Assembly (NCBI RefSeq): GCF_009469605.1
Contig: NZ_SSXU01000004.1
Location: forward strand, 62,001 to 126,000
DNA length: 64,000 nucleotides
Direction: 5' to 3'
DNA from: Zoogloea sp. 1C4
GTDB lineage: Bacteria > Pseudomonadota > Gammaproteobacteria > Burkholderiales > Rhodocyclaceae
Both the position numbers and the translations under genes were made by a program. The notes under the pieces are model-generated. The model made no database searches and was not told the DNA's origin. It was given only the letters and a program-made list of their open reading frames with translations. How positions within the stretch are numbered: the stretch's first letter is position 1; every line of letters begins with the position of its first letter. Shown here one piece after another: positions 29,506-38,529 of this stretch.

Positions 29506-30447
29506 TCAGGCTCCGGAAAGGACAGGGGAAGGGGCGACGCGCCGGCCCCGCAGGGCCTGGCCGAGGGCGCCGGCGGCAAAGGCGGCGAGCAGCACCGCCA
29601 GCAGGCCGGCGGCGGGTTGCGATGGGGCGGGCACGGCGGGCGAAGCCACCGGCTCGAGGCGCAGGCCGGCGGGTAGAGGCGGCGGGGCCGGATCGACGAC
29701 AGGCCGGGCTTGGTCAGGCGCATCCGCCGGCGGCAGCGCTGGCGCGGCAACGGGGGGCAAGGCCGGCGTCTGGCTGAGCCGACGGGCCAGCGGCGCCGCC
29801 GGGCCCATGCGCTCCACCGGCCGCGCGGCCTGCTCCTGCAGTTCGCCCGGCAAGGGGCTGGCTTGCACCGGCGGCGGCACGCCCACGCCGCGGGTCGAGC
29901 CGTCCCGGTCGCCCACGTGGTAGCCGGTACGCAGGAATTCGATGGCGTCGGGGTTGCCCTCCGCCGCAGCGGCCTCGAACCACCGGCGGGCTGCGGCCTC
30001 GTCCTTCGGCACGCCCTTGCCCTCGTGGAGGGCGCTGGCGTAGTGGAGCTTGCCCAGCACCGCGTAGGGCGAATCGCCGGATTCGGCTGCGCGACGCATC
30101 AGCTCGGCCGCGCCGGCCAGATCGCGGGGGATTTCGGCGCCGTCCTGGAGCATCAGCGCCTTCCAGATCATTGCGCCGATGTAGCCGGCGGCGATGCAGC
30201 GGTCGAAGATCTTCATCGCCGTCGCGTGGTCGCCGCACTTCTCAAACAGGTAGCCCTTGCTGCACACCATCAGGCTGGCGGGCTGGTCGGCGAGGTATTC
30301 CAGGGTCTGGTCGCCCACCACATGGGCGAGGTCGGTGGGCTCGCCGGTCTGAGGCACCGGGCCGCCGCAGAACAGGTTGCCCGCCGCGGCCGCCGCGCCA
30401 GAGGCACACATCAGGGCCACAACAGCGGCCCTCTTCAGATCGAGCAT
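29506..30447 (-). CDS. secreted Sel1-repeat protein with Pro-rich region and C-terminal helix
   Basis: A 313-residue exported protein starting with ATG 30447 and a signal peptide (MLDLKRAAVVALMCASGAAAAAG). Residues about 60-165 contain Sel1/TPR-like repeats (YLFEKCGDHATAMKIFDRCIAAGYIGA; LHYASALHEGKGVPKDEAAARRWFEAAAAEGNPDA). A Pro/Ala-rich linker follows, then a C-terminal hydrophobic helix (AGLLAVLLAAFAAGALGQAL) with a basic tail. It may scaffold the ExbB/DUF2149 complex in the periplasm; this is inference from the operon only. Confidence 0.8.
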   Translation of the reverse strand: MLDLKRAAVVALMCASGAAAAAGNLFCGGPVPQTGEPTDLAHVVGDQTLEYLADQPASLMVCSKGYLFEKCGDHATAMKIFDRCIAAGYIGAMIWKALMLQDGAEIPRDLAGAAELMRRAAESGDSPYAVLGKLHYASALHEGKGVPKDEAAARRWFEAAAAEGNPDAIEFLRTGYHVGDRDGSTRGVGVPPPVQASPLPGELQEQAARPVERMGPAAPLARRLSQTPALPPVAAPALPPADAPDQARPVVDPAPPPLPAGLRLEPVASPAVPAPSQPAAGLLAVLLAAFAAGALGQALRGRRVAPSPVLSGA

Positions 30448-30550
30448 GGTGGTTTCCGTCGGTTGCGGACAGGGCCACCGGGCACCCGTCTCCCGACCCA
30501 CTCTAGGGCCGCGCCGGCGGGCGGTCTGCGGCATCCTGCCCTGGATCAAA

Positions 30551-30565
30551 CGGGCAATTTGCCCG
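30551..30565. promoter_or_regulatory. 15-bp palindrome, candidate operator (copy A)
   Basis: CGGGCAATTTGCCCG is a perfect dyad around a central T. The identical 15-mer occurs at 33260-33274 in front of the NarX-type kinase gene. It lies in the divergent region between the Sel1-repeat and cupin genes. Confidence 0.65.
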
Positions 30566-30586
30566 ACCCCGGCCGCCCGCCAAGAA

Positions 30587-30601
30587 CGGGCGCAATGCCC
30601 G
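30587..30601. promoter_or_regulatory. degenerate copy of the 15-bp palindrome (copy B)
   Basis: CGGGCGCAATGCCCG keeps the outer arms CGGGC / GCCCG with the same 5-base gap as copy A. Centre-to-centre distance from copy A is 36 bp, between three and four helix turns. Confidence 0.45.
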
Positions 30602-30694
30602 GCGCCCGGCGGGCAGATTGACCTCGGCGAGCCCGCACCGAGCGGGGTTTACTGGCAGCCGCCAACCGGCCATACCCTCACCCCAGGAGACCCC

Positions 30695-31147
30695 ATGCCC
30701 CACGCCTTCGACACCGACGCCATCCGCTGGCAGCCCTTCGGCGACTTTCCCCACTTTGCGTATTCGATCCTGCAGGTGGACCTGCCGCGCCGCATCGCCG
30801 ACGTGCTGTTCCGCTTCGACGCCGGCCAGCAGATCGTCCTGCACCGCCACAAGGCCCTCAACCACACCTTCGTGATCCGCGGCGAGCACCGGCTCTACGA
30901 GATGGACGGCCGCCTGCGCGAGGTGCGCCCCACCGGCAGCTACACCGTCTCGCCCGCCAGCGAAGCGCCCCACCGGGAAGGCGGCGGCGCGGAGGACGCG
31001 ATCGTGCTGTTCAGCATGCGGCCGCTGCCGGGCGAGATCCTCTACGAGATCCTCGACGACGCCGGCCAGACCATCGCCGAGCTGACGCTGGAAACCCTGC
31101 AGGCGCTGTTCGAGGCCCAGCAGGCCGCCGAGGCCGCGCCCGCCTGA
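30695..31147 (+). CDS. cupin-fold protein
   Basis: A 150-residue soluble protein with cupin motifs: motif 1 around QQIVLHRHKALNHTFVIRGEHRLYE (His, His and a later Glu) and a second strand set at PTGSYTVSPASEAPHREGGG. A metal site is likely from the two His plus His of APHRE. The start is ATG 30695 after CCCAGGAGACCCC. It is divergent from the Sel1-repeat gene, with the palindromes between them. The function is unknown: small cupins may be enzymes, ligand binders or anti-sigma-like sensors. Confidence 0.8.
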   Translation: MPHAFDTDAIRWQPFGDFPHFAYSILQVDLPRRIADVLFRFDAGQQIVLHRHKALNHTFVIRGEHRLYEMDGRLREVRPTGSYTVSPASEAPHREGGGAEDAIVLFSMRPLPGEILYEILDDAGQTIAELTLETLQALFEAQQAAEAAPA

Positions 31148-31153
31148 ACCGCC

Positions 31154-31792
31154 TCAGATCAGCCCGAGGCGCAGCGCCAGCCGGGTCAGCTCGATGTCGC
31201 TGCGCACGCCCAGCTTGCTCTTGATCTGGTAGTGGCAGTTCTGCACCGTCTTGGCCGAGATCGACAGGCGCGTGCCGATCTCCTCCGGCCCCAGCCCATC
31301 GAGCAAGAGGCGCAGGATCTCGAACTCCCGCGGGGCCAGCTCGGCGAGCGGCTCCCGCGGGCGGTCGATGAGGGCCAGGGCCAGCTCCGGCGCGATGTCC
31401 GGGCTGATCACCTGACGTCGCGCTGCCACCTGATACACCGCGTTCACCAGCACCTCGGGCGGGCTGCTCTTGGTCACGTAGCCCAGCGCGCCGGCCCGCA
31501 GGGCCTGGGTGGCGAAGAGCGGCTCCCGGTGCATCGAGAACACCAGGATGCGGGCGCCGGCGTCCCGCTGGAGCAGACGCCGGATCAGCTCGACCCCGCC
31601 CATGTCGGGCAGGCTCAGGTCGAGCACCACCACGTCGGGCCCGTGGATGCGGAAGCAGTCCATCGCCTCCCGGGCGGTGGCCGCCTCGGCCACGATGGCC
31701 AGATCGGGCCGGGTTTCCAGCAGGCGGCGGTAGCCCTCGCGCACCACCGCGTGGTCGTCCACCAGCAGCAGGCGGGTCTGTTCAAGCATCAT
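31154..31792 (-). CDS. NarL/FixJ-family response regulator
   Basis: A 212-residue two-component regulator. The receiver domain is MLEQTRLLLVDDHAVVREGYRRLLE with phospho-acceptor Asp in PDVVVLDLSLPDMGG and Lys in GYVTKSS. The C-terminal LuxR-type HTH is LAPREFEILRLLLDGLGPEEIGTRLSISAKTVQNCHYQIKSKLGV. Two neighbouring ATGs are possible (31792 or 31789). The gene overlaps the kinase gene upstream, so they form a pair. The DNA target may be the palindrome CGGGCAATTTGCCCG. Confidence 0.92.
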   Translation of the reverse strand: MMLEQTRLLLVDDHAVVREGYRRLLETRPDLAIVAEAATAREAMDCFRIHGPDVVVLDLSLPDMGGVELIRRLLQRDAGARILVFSMHREPLFATQALRAGALGYVTKSSPPEVLVNAVYQVAARRQVISPDIAPELALALIDRPREPLAELAPREFEILRLLLDGLGPEEIGTRLSISAKTVQNCHYQIKSKLGVRSDIELTRLALRLGLI

Positions 31793-33179
31793 CGTGCTCC
31801 GTGACCAGCAGCGCCTCGGGCGGAAAATCCGCCCGCACCCGCATGCCGCGGGGCGCCAGGGGTTCGAGGGCGAAGCGCCCGCCGAGGGCTTCGACGCGCT
31901 CGCGCATGCCCAGCACGCCCAGGCCGCTGCCCGGGCTGGGCGGGGCGTCGCCGTCGCCATCGTCCTCCACCCGCAGCCGGCAGCCGGCGCCGTCGCGCTC
32001 AAGGCTCACCGCCACCCGGCCGGGCGTGCCGTGGCGCAGGGCGTTGGTGAGGCTCTCCTGCACGATGCGGTACAGGCTCACGGTCAGATCAGCGGGCAGC
32101 GCGTCGATCTCGCCTTCCACCACCAGCGCAAAATCGCAGCCGGGCTGACGCCGCCGCCAGCCGGCCACCAGCTGATCCAGCGCGGCAGCGAGGCCGAACT
32201 CCTCCAGCCCCACCGGCCGCAGCTGGTGCAGGATGCCCTGCAGGCTCTCCATCATGTGGCCGGTCACCGCAGACACCGCCCGGGCCGCTGGCAGCAGCGT
32301 GGGGTCGGTCGATTCGGCCCGCGCGGCGATGAAGGCCGCCTCGGCCCCCACCGACGCCAGGCACTGGCCGAACTCGTCGTGCAGCTCGCGGGCCAGCCGG
32401 CGGCGCTCCTCCTCGCGCACCGCCAGCAGGCGCTGGGCCAGCTGGCGCTGGGCGGCGAGGGTCTTCTGGAGCTGCTCGGCCAGGTGGTCGAAGCCGGCGG
32501 CGATGCGGCGCAGCTCGATCAGCCGCGGGCGCGGCATCCGCGCCGACAGGTCGCCGGCCTCCATCCGCCCGAGCACCGCCAGGATCTGGTCCGCCGGCCG
32601 CAGCGCGCGGCGCACCGGGCGGTAGATCAGCAGGTTGAGGAGCAGGATCGCCAGGCTCATGCCCAGCACGGTGCGGATCTGCACCCACGCGGCGTGGCCC
32701 TCGCTGTCCAGATCCGGCGTGACGACGAACTCGCCCACCTTGACGCCCGGGTACTGGCCGATCACCCCGCGATAGGCGAGCTCCGGGCCAATCAAGCGCT
32801 CCAGCAGCCAGCGCACCGGGGCCGGCGCCGCGCCGTCTTCGTGGAAGCAGCGATTCACCACCGGACGTTTGTAAAGGTCTTCCACCGCCACGCAGATGCC
32901 CAGCAGCGGGCCGATGCCATCCAGCGTCGAGAGGGTCAGGCCGTCCAGGCTGCGCCGGAAGGCGTCACGCAGCTGGTCGGCCTCGCCGGCGATCAGCCGC
33001 TCGACGGTGACGCCGGAGCGGGAGATATGGCCCCGGATGCGCTCCCGCGTCTGGTGGAGCACCACCACCGTGGCCAGCACGCCGATGGCCAGCGCAAAGA
33101 GGCTCACCCGCAGGAGCAGGTGGTGCTTGAGATCCACCGCGGCCGGGGCGGCGGGCGGTGCGGGCGGGCGATCAGTCAT
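31782..33179 (-). CDS. NarX/UhpB-type sensor histidine kinase
   Basis: A 465-residue membrane kinase starting with ATG 33179. Two transmembrane helices (HLLLRVSLFALAIGVLATVVVL and VLGMSLAILLLNLLIY) frame a periplasmic sensing part of about 140 residues with GICVAVEDLYKRPVVNRCFHEDG. A HAMP-like region, a HisKA_3 domain with the phospho-His in RRRLARELHDEFGQCLASVG, and an HATPase follow. It pairs with the downstream NarL-type regulator. The ligand is unknown. An identical 15-bp palindrome lies just upstream. Confidence 0.92.
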   Translation of the reverse strand: MTDRPPAPPAAPAAVDLKHHLLLRVSLFALAIGVLATVVVLHQTRERIRGHISRSGVTVERLIAGEADQLRDAFRRSLDGLTLSTLDGIGPLLGICVAVEDLYKRPVVNRCFHEDGAAPAPVRWLLERLIGPELAYRGVIGQYPGVKVGEFVVTPDLDSEGHAAWVQIRTVLGMSLAILLLNLLIYRPVRRALRPADQILAVLGRMEAGDLSARMPRPRLIELRRIAAGFDHLAEQLQKTLAAQRQLAQRLLAVREEERRRLARELHDEFGQCLASVGAEAAFIAARAESTDPTLLPAARAVSAVTGHMMESLQGILHQLRPVGLEEFGLAAALDQLVAGWRRRQPGCDFALVVEGEIDALPADLTVSLYRIVQESLTNALRHGTPGRVAVSLERDGAGCRLRVEDDGDGDAPPSPGSGLGVLGMRERVEALGGRFALEPLAPRGMRVRADFPPEALLVTEHDDA

Positions 33180-33259
33180 GCAGGCAGAAGGGGGATGAGG
33201 ACAAAGCCCCGCCACAGGCGGCAGGGCGCGGTGCGCCCCGCAGATTACCCCATCCTCGC

Positions 33260-33274
33260 CGGGCAATTTGCCCG
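33260..33274. promoter_or_regulatory. 15-bp palindrome, candidate operator (copy C)
   Basis: CGGGCAATTTGCCCG, identical to 30551-30565, lies 80 bp upstream of the NarX-type kinase start. Presence at both places suggests autoregulation by the response regulator of this pair. Confidence 0.65.
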
Positions 33275-33315
33275 CAGCGCCACGGCCGCGCGGAGCTGCC
33301 GTGGCGTGACTGCGC

Positions 33316-34338
33316 TCAGCGGCGGCGCAGCAGGCCGCCCACGCCCAGCGCGCCCAGCAGTAGCGCCAGGCTGCCGGGCTCCGGCGCCTCATGCACCGAG
33401 AAGGCGGTGGCGTCGGGGCTGGAGAAGTTGAGCGCAAACGGGTCGCCGTTGTACAGCGACACGCCGGCCAGATGGAAGGTGGCCTTGTCGTCGGCCAGAC
33501 ACAGCCAGCCGTTGTCGCGGTTGGTGCCAGGATCGCCGCAGCGCACGCCCACGGTGTAGGAGACGAAGGGATCGATGTTCAGCAGAAAGTCGTTGTCGAA
33601 AGTTTTCACCAGCTTGATGTCGGTGAAATCAAAGCTCCAGTCGCCCCGTGACGGCAGGAACAACCCGACTTCGAGCGGTGTGCCGTTTACATCGAAATAG
33701 ACATTTTCCGACACGACCGAGCCGTGCTTGCTGGTCGCCTTGAGCACCGCGGAAACCGCCAGCGGAGCGAATTTCAGGTTCTCCTGGATCTTCAGGTCCA
33801 CCCCGGCCTTCACGGTGCCGATGCCGATGTTGGCGCCCACGCCGGGCGAGGCAAAGGTCATCACGTCACTGGCGGAGGTGACCTGATCGAGGGCTGGCCC
33901 GGTAGCCAGCATGCCGCTGAGGGAATAATTGGCACAGATGATGCATACATCTCCGCCCAGAGCGTGGGCGATCACGTTGATGCGGGCCCCGATTGCAGAC
34001 GTGAGCGACTGCCCGGCCGTACCGCTGAAGGCAAAGGTGCCGCGCCACATCTCGCTGTCGCCACCCACCCAGTCCATGTACGAACCGCTGATGGTGCCGG
34101 CGTAGGCGCCGGAGATCGTGCCGGTGCTGGCCGACACCGCGTACGAGATGCCCAGCCCTTCCGAGCCGAACATGCGCGACGAACTGAAGCTCGCCGACGA
34201 ACCGCCGGGCCCCCAGAAGCTCTGGGTGGCCGCGTTGAAGAGGAGATTCTGGCTGTAGCTGACGACGGTGGCGTGGGCAGCCGGCGTGAAGGCAGCGCCG
34301 GCCAGCAGCGCGGCTGCCGTCCAGGATTTGAAAGACAT
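33316..34338 (-). CDS. PEP-CTERM exosortase substrate protein, 340 aa
   Basis: A secreted 340-residue protein with a signal peptide (MSFKSWTAAALLAGAAFTPAAHATV) and a classic C-terminal PEP-CTERM signal: EAPEPGSLALLLGALGVGGLLRRR, which is the final segment. The body is beta-rich with Gly/Ser/Thr, typical of extracellular polysaccharide-associated proteins. Two Cys are close together in GGDVCIICANYS, and two more in GVRCGDPGTNRDNGWLCLAD. Exosortase would remove the signal and release or anchor the protein. The start ATG 34338 follows GGGGGTC. Confidence 0.9.
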   Translation of the reverse strand: MSFKSWTAAALLAGAAFTPAAHATVVSYSQNLLFNAATQSFWGPGGSSASFSSSRMFGSEGLGISYAVSASTGTISGAYAGTISGSYMDWVGGDSEMWRGTFAFSGTAGQSLTSAIGARINVIAHALGGDVCIICANYSLSGMLATGPALDQVTSASDVMTFASPGVGANIGIGTVKAGVDLKIQENLKFAPLAVSAVLKATSKHGSVVSENVYFDVNGTPLEVGLFLPSRGDWSFDFTDIKLVKTFDNDFLLNIDPFVSYTVGVRCGDPGTNRDNGWLCLADDKATFHLAGVSLYNGDPFALNFSSPDATAFSVHEAPEPGSLALLLGALGVGGLLRRR

Positions 34339-34535
34339 GGTGAGACCCCCTGAAGCGTGTTGTTTTATCGACATGACAGGCCGCGACGCAAGCGCAGCCT
34401 GCGAAGCCCAGCCTATCCGACAAAAGGTTCCAGATCAGTTACACCCGGCTACCATCCGCCCCGGGCGGAACAAAGCCCCGGGCGCGCCAGTCCGACCCGC
34501 AGACTTCAAATAACAATCATTCCCCCAACACGATC

Positions 34536-36020
34536 ATGCCGACCCTCGAAACCCTGCCCTTCGACAACGCCTTCGCCCGGCTGCCGGACGCCTTCTACAC
34601 CCGGCTGCCGCCCACCCCGTTGCCCGATCCCTACCTCGTCGCCGCCAGCCCCGCCGCCGCCGCGCTGATCCAGCTCGACCCCGCCGAGTTCGCCCGGCCC
34701 GAGTTTGCCCACGTCTTTGCCGGCAACCAGCTGCTGCCGGGCAGCGAGCCCCTTGCCGCGGTGTATTCCGGCCACCAGTTCGGGATGTGGGCCGGCCAGC
34801 TGGGCGACGGCCGCGCCCACCTGCTAGGCGAAGTCGCCGGCGCAGGCAGCGGCTGGGAGATCCAGCTGAAGGGCGCCGGCCAGACACCCTACTCGCGCTT
34901 CGCCGACGGCCGCGCGGTGCTGCGCTCGAGCATCCGCGAGTTCCTGTGCTCCGAGGCGATGGCCGCGCTGGGCATCCCCACCACCCGCGCCCTGTGCGTG
35001 GTGGGCTCCAACGAGCCGGTGCGCCGCGAGACCATCGAGACCGCCGCGGTGGTCACCCGCCTCGCGCCGAGCTTCATCCGCTTCGGCTCCTTCGAGCACT
35101 GGGCCGCCCGCAAGCGCACCGACGAACTCCGCCAGCTGGCCGACTACGTGATCGACCGCTTCCGCCCCGAATGCCGCGACGCCGCCAACCCCTACGCCGC
35201 GCTGCTGGCCGATGTGGCCCGGCGCACCGCCAGCCTGATGGCCCAGTGGCAGACCGTGGGCTTCATGCACGGGGTGATGAACACCGACAACATGTCCATC
35301 CTCGGCCTCACCCTCGACTACGGCCCCTTCGGCTTCATGGACGCTTTCGACGCCGGCCACATCTGCAACCACTCCGACGACCACGGCCGCTACAGCTACC
35401 GCGCCCAGCCCCAGATCGGCCACTGGAACCTCTACGCCCTGGGCCACGCCCTGTCGTCGCTGGTGGGCGAGCGGGCCGACGTGCAGGCCGCCATCGAGGA
35501 CAACTACACCACCACCTTCGAGGCCACCTTCATGGCCCGGGTGCGTGCCAAGCTGGGCTTTGCCGATGCGTTGCCCGGCGACGAGGATTTCGTCGGCGAG
35601 ACCTTCGGCCTGCTCCAGCGCCTGCGCATCGACTTCACCCAGTTCTTCCGCTTCCTGTCGGCCCTGCCGGCCGAGGTGGACGACGCCCACCGCGCCGCCA
35701 CCGACGCCCCGCTGCGCGACATCGTGGTCGACCGCTTCGCGCTGGACGCGTGGATCGACCTGTGGCGCGCGCGACTCAAGGCCGAAGGCCGGCCCGACGC
35801 CGAACGCCAGGCCGCCATGCGCGCCGTCAATCCCAAGTACGTGCTGCGCAACTGGATCGCCGAATCCGCCATCCGCGCCGCCCAGGCGGGGGATTTCAGC
35901 GAGACGGCCACGGTGCTCGCCTGCCTGTCGAAACCCTTCGACGAGCAGCCCGAGTTCGAGCGCTTCGCCGCCCCGCCGCCGGATTGGGCGGGGAGCCTGT
36001 CGGTGAGCTGTTCGAGCTGA
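34536..36020 (+). CDS. selO: SelO-family protein AMPylase (YdiU)
   Basis: A 494-residue pseudokinase-fold enzyme that transfers AMP from ATP to Ser/Thr/Tyr of proteins, linked to redox stress in other bacteria. Family motifs are AVYSGHQFGMWAGQLGDGRAHLLGE, WEIQLKGAGQTPYSRFADGRAVLRSSIREFL, VGFMHGVMNTDNMSILGLTLDYGPFGFMDAF and VNPKYVLRNWIAE. The C-terminal SVSCSS has Cys where the eukaryotic form has selenocysteine. It is full length and stands alone, divergent from the PEP-CTERM gene. Confidence 0.95.
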   Translation: MPTLETLPFDNAFARLPDAFYTRLPPTPLPDPYLVAASPAAAALIQLDPAEFARPEFAHVFAGNQLLPGSEPLAAVYSGHQFGMWAGQLGDGRAHLLGEVAGAGSGWEIQLKGAGQTPYSRFADGRAVLRSSIREFLCSEAMAALGIPTTRALCVVGSNEPVRRETIETAAVVTRLAPSFIRFGSFEHWAARKRTDELRQLADYVIDRFRPECRDAANPYAALLADVARRTASLMAQWQTVGFMHGVMNTDNMSILGLTLDYGPFGFMDAFDAGHICNHSDDHGRYSYRAQPQIGHWNLYALGHALSSLVGERADVQAAIEDNYTTTFEATFMARVRAKLGFADALPGDEDFVGETFGLLQRLRIDFTQFFRFLSALPAEVDDAHRAATDAPLRDIVVDRFALDAWIDLWRARLKAEGRPDAERQAAMRAVNPKYVLRNWIAESAIRAAQAGDFSETATVLACLSKPFDEQPEFERFAAPPPDWAGSLSVSCSS

Positions 36021-36165
36021 ACCCGGGCCTCGGCGCAGGCGGCCGGCCGACGGCCAGGCGGGGCTCGGATCGAGGACGGAGCAAAGCTGCACGAATCGTC
36101 AAATTTCGTGTCAGATTTGAACCTGCCGTGCCGTAAAGTCCTGCTGGCCCCACCGGAGTCCGTCC

Positions 36166-38520
36166 ATGCCCTTTTCGCCGCCGGCCCACATTGCGTCGGC
36201 CCTTTTCGTTCACAGCCCGGAGGCTCTCGTCTGCTGCCGCCGGGACGGCGAGATCGTTGCCGTCAATAAGGCAGCGTGCCGGCTGGTCGGCTACGGGACG
36301 GACGGCCTCCTGGGGCACAACTTCGCCGGGCTGTGCGAGACGCAGCCCCTGCCCGGATTCGACACCGCCGCCGCAGCCGACCACTGGCAGGGCGATTTCC
36401 ACTGCCGGCGGGCCAACGGCCACACCTTCATCGCCGAATTCCATGCCAGCGCCTTCCAGACCGACGCCGAGGGGCTGTGGATCTGCCTCGCCCTGCGCGA
36501 CATCACCGGGCAGCGCCTCGCCGAGCAGCGGCTGCGCGCCAGCGACGACCGCCATGCCCGCGTGCTCGAAGGCAGCAACCAGGGTTTCTGGGAATGGAAC
36601 CTCAAGACCGGACTCTTCGAGGTCAGCGCCCGCTTCGAGTCGATGCTCGGCTTCGCGGTGGGCGAGCGCAACCTGTCGGTGGAAGAATGGCCCAAGCTCG
36701 TCCACCCGGACGACTATGCGGCCGCCACGGCATCCATCGAGCGCCATCTCCACGGCCACGCGCCCTTTCATGAAGTCGAGCTGCGCTGCATCACCAAGGA
36801 CGGTAGCTGGAAGTGGGTCCTGACCAAGGGCCGCGTCGTCGAGTGGGACACCGATGGCTCGCCGCTGCTGATGGCCGGCACCCACTCGGACATCTCGGAA
36901 CGCAAGCTCGTCGAGGCCGAGCTGGACCAGCATCGCAACCACCTTGAAGAGCTGGTGCGCCAGGGCAGCGCCGAGATCGACATGCTCTACAACCAGGCGC
37001 CCTGCGGCTACCACTCCGTCGACACCCGCGGCCAGTTCGTCGCCATCAACGACACCGAACTGCGGATGCTCGGCTACAGCCGCGACGAGGTGGTGGGCAA
37101 GCTCAACATCCGCGACGTGCTGGCCCCTTACGAAATCGCCCGCTTCGAGCGGCAGTTTGTGGAGTTCCTCCAGACCGGGCGGATCACCGACGTGGAGTTC
37201 GACGTCCTGCGCAAGGATCGCAGCGTGCTGCCGGTGCGGGTCAGCGCCGAACTGATCCGCGCCCCTGGCAGCAGTCTCGCCTTCAGCAGCACGACGATGA
37301 CCGACAACCGCGAGCGCAAGGCGATGGACGCCCGCATCGCCGCGCTCCACACCGAACTGGAGCGGCGCGCCATCGACGCCGAGGCCGCCAGCCGCGCCAA
37401 GAGCGCCTTCCTGGCCAACATGAGCCACGAAATCCGCACCCCGCTCAACGCCATCATCGGCATCACCCACCTGCTCCACCGCACCCCGCTCGACGCCCGT
37501 CAGGCGGCCCAGCTCGACAAGATCGACGCCGCCGGCCACCACCTGCTGCAGGTCATCAACGACATCCTCGACATCTCCAAGATCGAGGCAGACCGGCTCC
37601 AGCTCGAGCAGATCCCGCTGAACCCCACCGCGCTGCTCAATGAAGCCGCCGCGCTGGTGGGAAACCGCGCGGCCGAGAAAGCCCTGCGCCTCGTCGTGGA
37701 ATCCCCGCCGGCACCGCCGTACCTCGTCGGCGACCCGACGCGCCTGCGCCAGGCGCTGCTCAACTACGCCAGCAACGCGATCAAGTTCACCGAACGGGGC
37801 ACGGTCACCCTGCGCCTGTCCATCGCCGACGAAAGCACCGACGATGCGCTGCTGCGCTTTGAGGTGGAGGACACCGGCCCCGGGATCACGCCGGCGGTGC
37901 TGGCCAGCCTGTTCTCCACCTTCGCGCAGGGCGACAACTCCACCACCCGCAAGCACGGCGGCACCGGCCTCGGTCTCGTCATCGCGCGCCGCCTGGCCCA
38001 GCTGATGGGGGGCGACGCCGGCGCCACATCGACGCCTGGTGTAGGCAGCGTATTCTGGTTCACCGCCCGGCTGGACAAGGCGTCCGGCCCGATGGCGGCC
38101 CCCGACCCCGAAGCCGACAACCTGGAGGCGCTGCTGGTGGGCGCCCTTCACGGGGCGCGCGTGCTGCTTGCCGAGGATGAGCCGGTGAATCAGGAAATCG
38201 CCCGCGAACTGCTGGGCGAACTGGGGCTGTCGGTCGATGTCGCCAACAATGGCGCCGAGGCCGTGGCGATGGCCTCACAGGGCGGCTATGCGCTGATCCT
38301 GATGGACATCCAGATGCCGCACACGGACGGCCTCGCGGCCACCCGCGAGATCCGCGCGACACCCTGGGGCCGCGACGTGCCGATCATCGCAATGACCGCC
38401 AACGCCTTCTCGGAGGATCGCCAGCGCTGCACCGCGGCCGGGATGAACGACTTCCTCTCCAAGCCCGTCGAACCGACGCTGCTCTACGCCACGGTGATCC
38501 GCTGGCTGCGCCAGCACTGA
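36166..38520 (+). CDS. cytosolic triple-PAS hybrid histidine kinase with receiver
   Basis: A 784-residue protein without clear membrane helices. Three PAS domains are visible (about 15-120, 125-255 with WEWNLKTGLFEVSARFESMLGF, and 270-390 with YHSVDTRGQFVAINDTELRMLGYS). HisKA follows with His420 ([14 protein letters not shown]), then HATPase_c (NYASNAIKF, DTGPGITPAV, GTGLGLVIARRLAQLMGG), and a C-terminal receiver with Asp714 (LILMDIQMPHTDG). The phosphotransfer partner (Hpt) and final regulator are not adjacent. The signal is unknown. Confidence 0.92.
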   Translation: MPFSPPAHIASALFVHSPEALVCCRRDGEIVAVNKAACRLVGYGTDGLLGHNFAGLCETQPLPGFDTAAAADHWQGDFHCRRANGHTFIAEFHASAFQTDAEGLWICLALRDITGQRLAEQRLRASDDRHARVLEGSNQGFWEWNLKTGLFEVSARFESMLGFAVGERNLSVEEWPKLVHPDDYAAATASIERHLHGHAPFHEVELRCITKDGSWKWVLTKGRVVEWDTDGSPLLMAGTHSDISERKLVEAELDQHRNHLEELVRQGSAEIDMLYNQAPCGYHSVDTRGQFVAINDTELRMLGYSRDEVVGKLNIRDVLAPYEIARFERQFVEFLQTGRITDVEFDVLRKDRSVLPVRVSAELIRAPGSSLAFSSTTMTDNRERKAMDARIAALHTELERRAIDAEAASRAKSAFLANMSHEIRTPLNAIIGITHLLHRTPLDARQAAQLDKIDAAGHHLLQVINDILDISKIEADRLQLEQIPLNPTALLNEAAALVGNRAAEKALRLVVESPPAPPYLVGDPTRLRQALLNYASNAIKFTERGTVTLRLSIADESTDDALLRFEVEDTGPGITPAVLASLFSTFAQGDNSTTRKHGGTGLGLVIARRLAQLMGGDAGATSTPGVGSVFWFTARLDKASGPMAAPDPEADNLEALLVGALHGARVLLAEDEPVNQEIARELLGELGLSVDVANNGAEAVAMASQGGYALILMDIQMPHTDGLAATREIRATPWGRDVPIIAMTANAFSEDRQRCTAAGMNDFLSKPVEPTLLYATVIRWLRQH

Positions 38521-38529
38521 AACCGGCGC

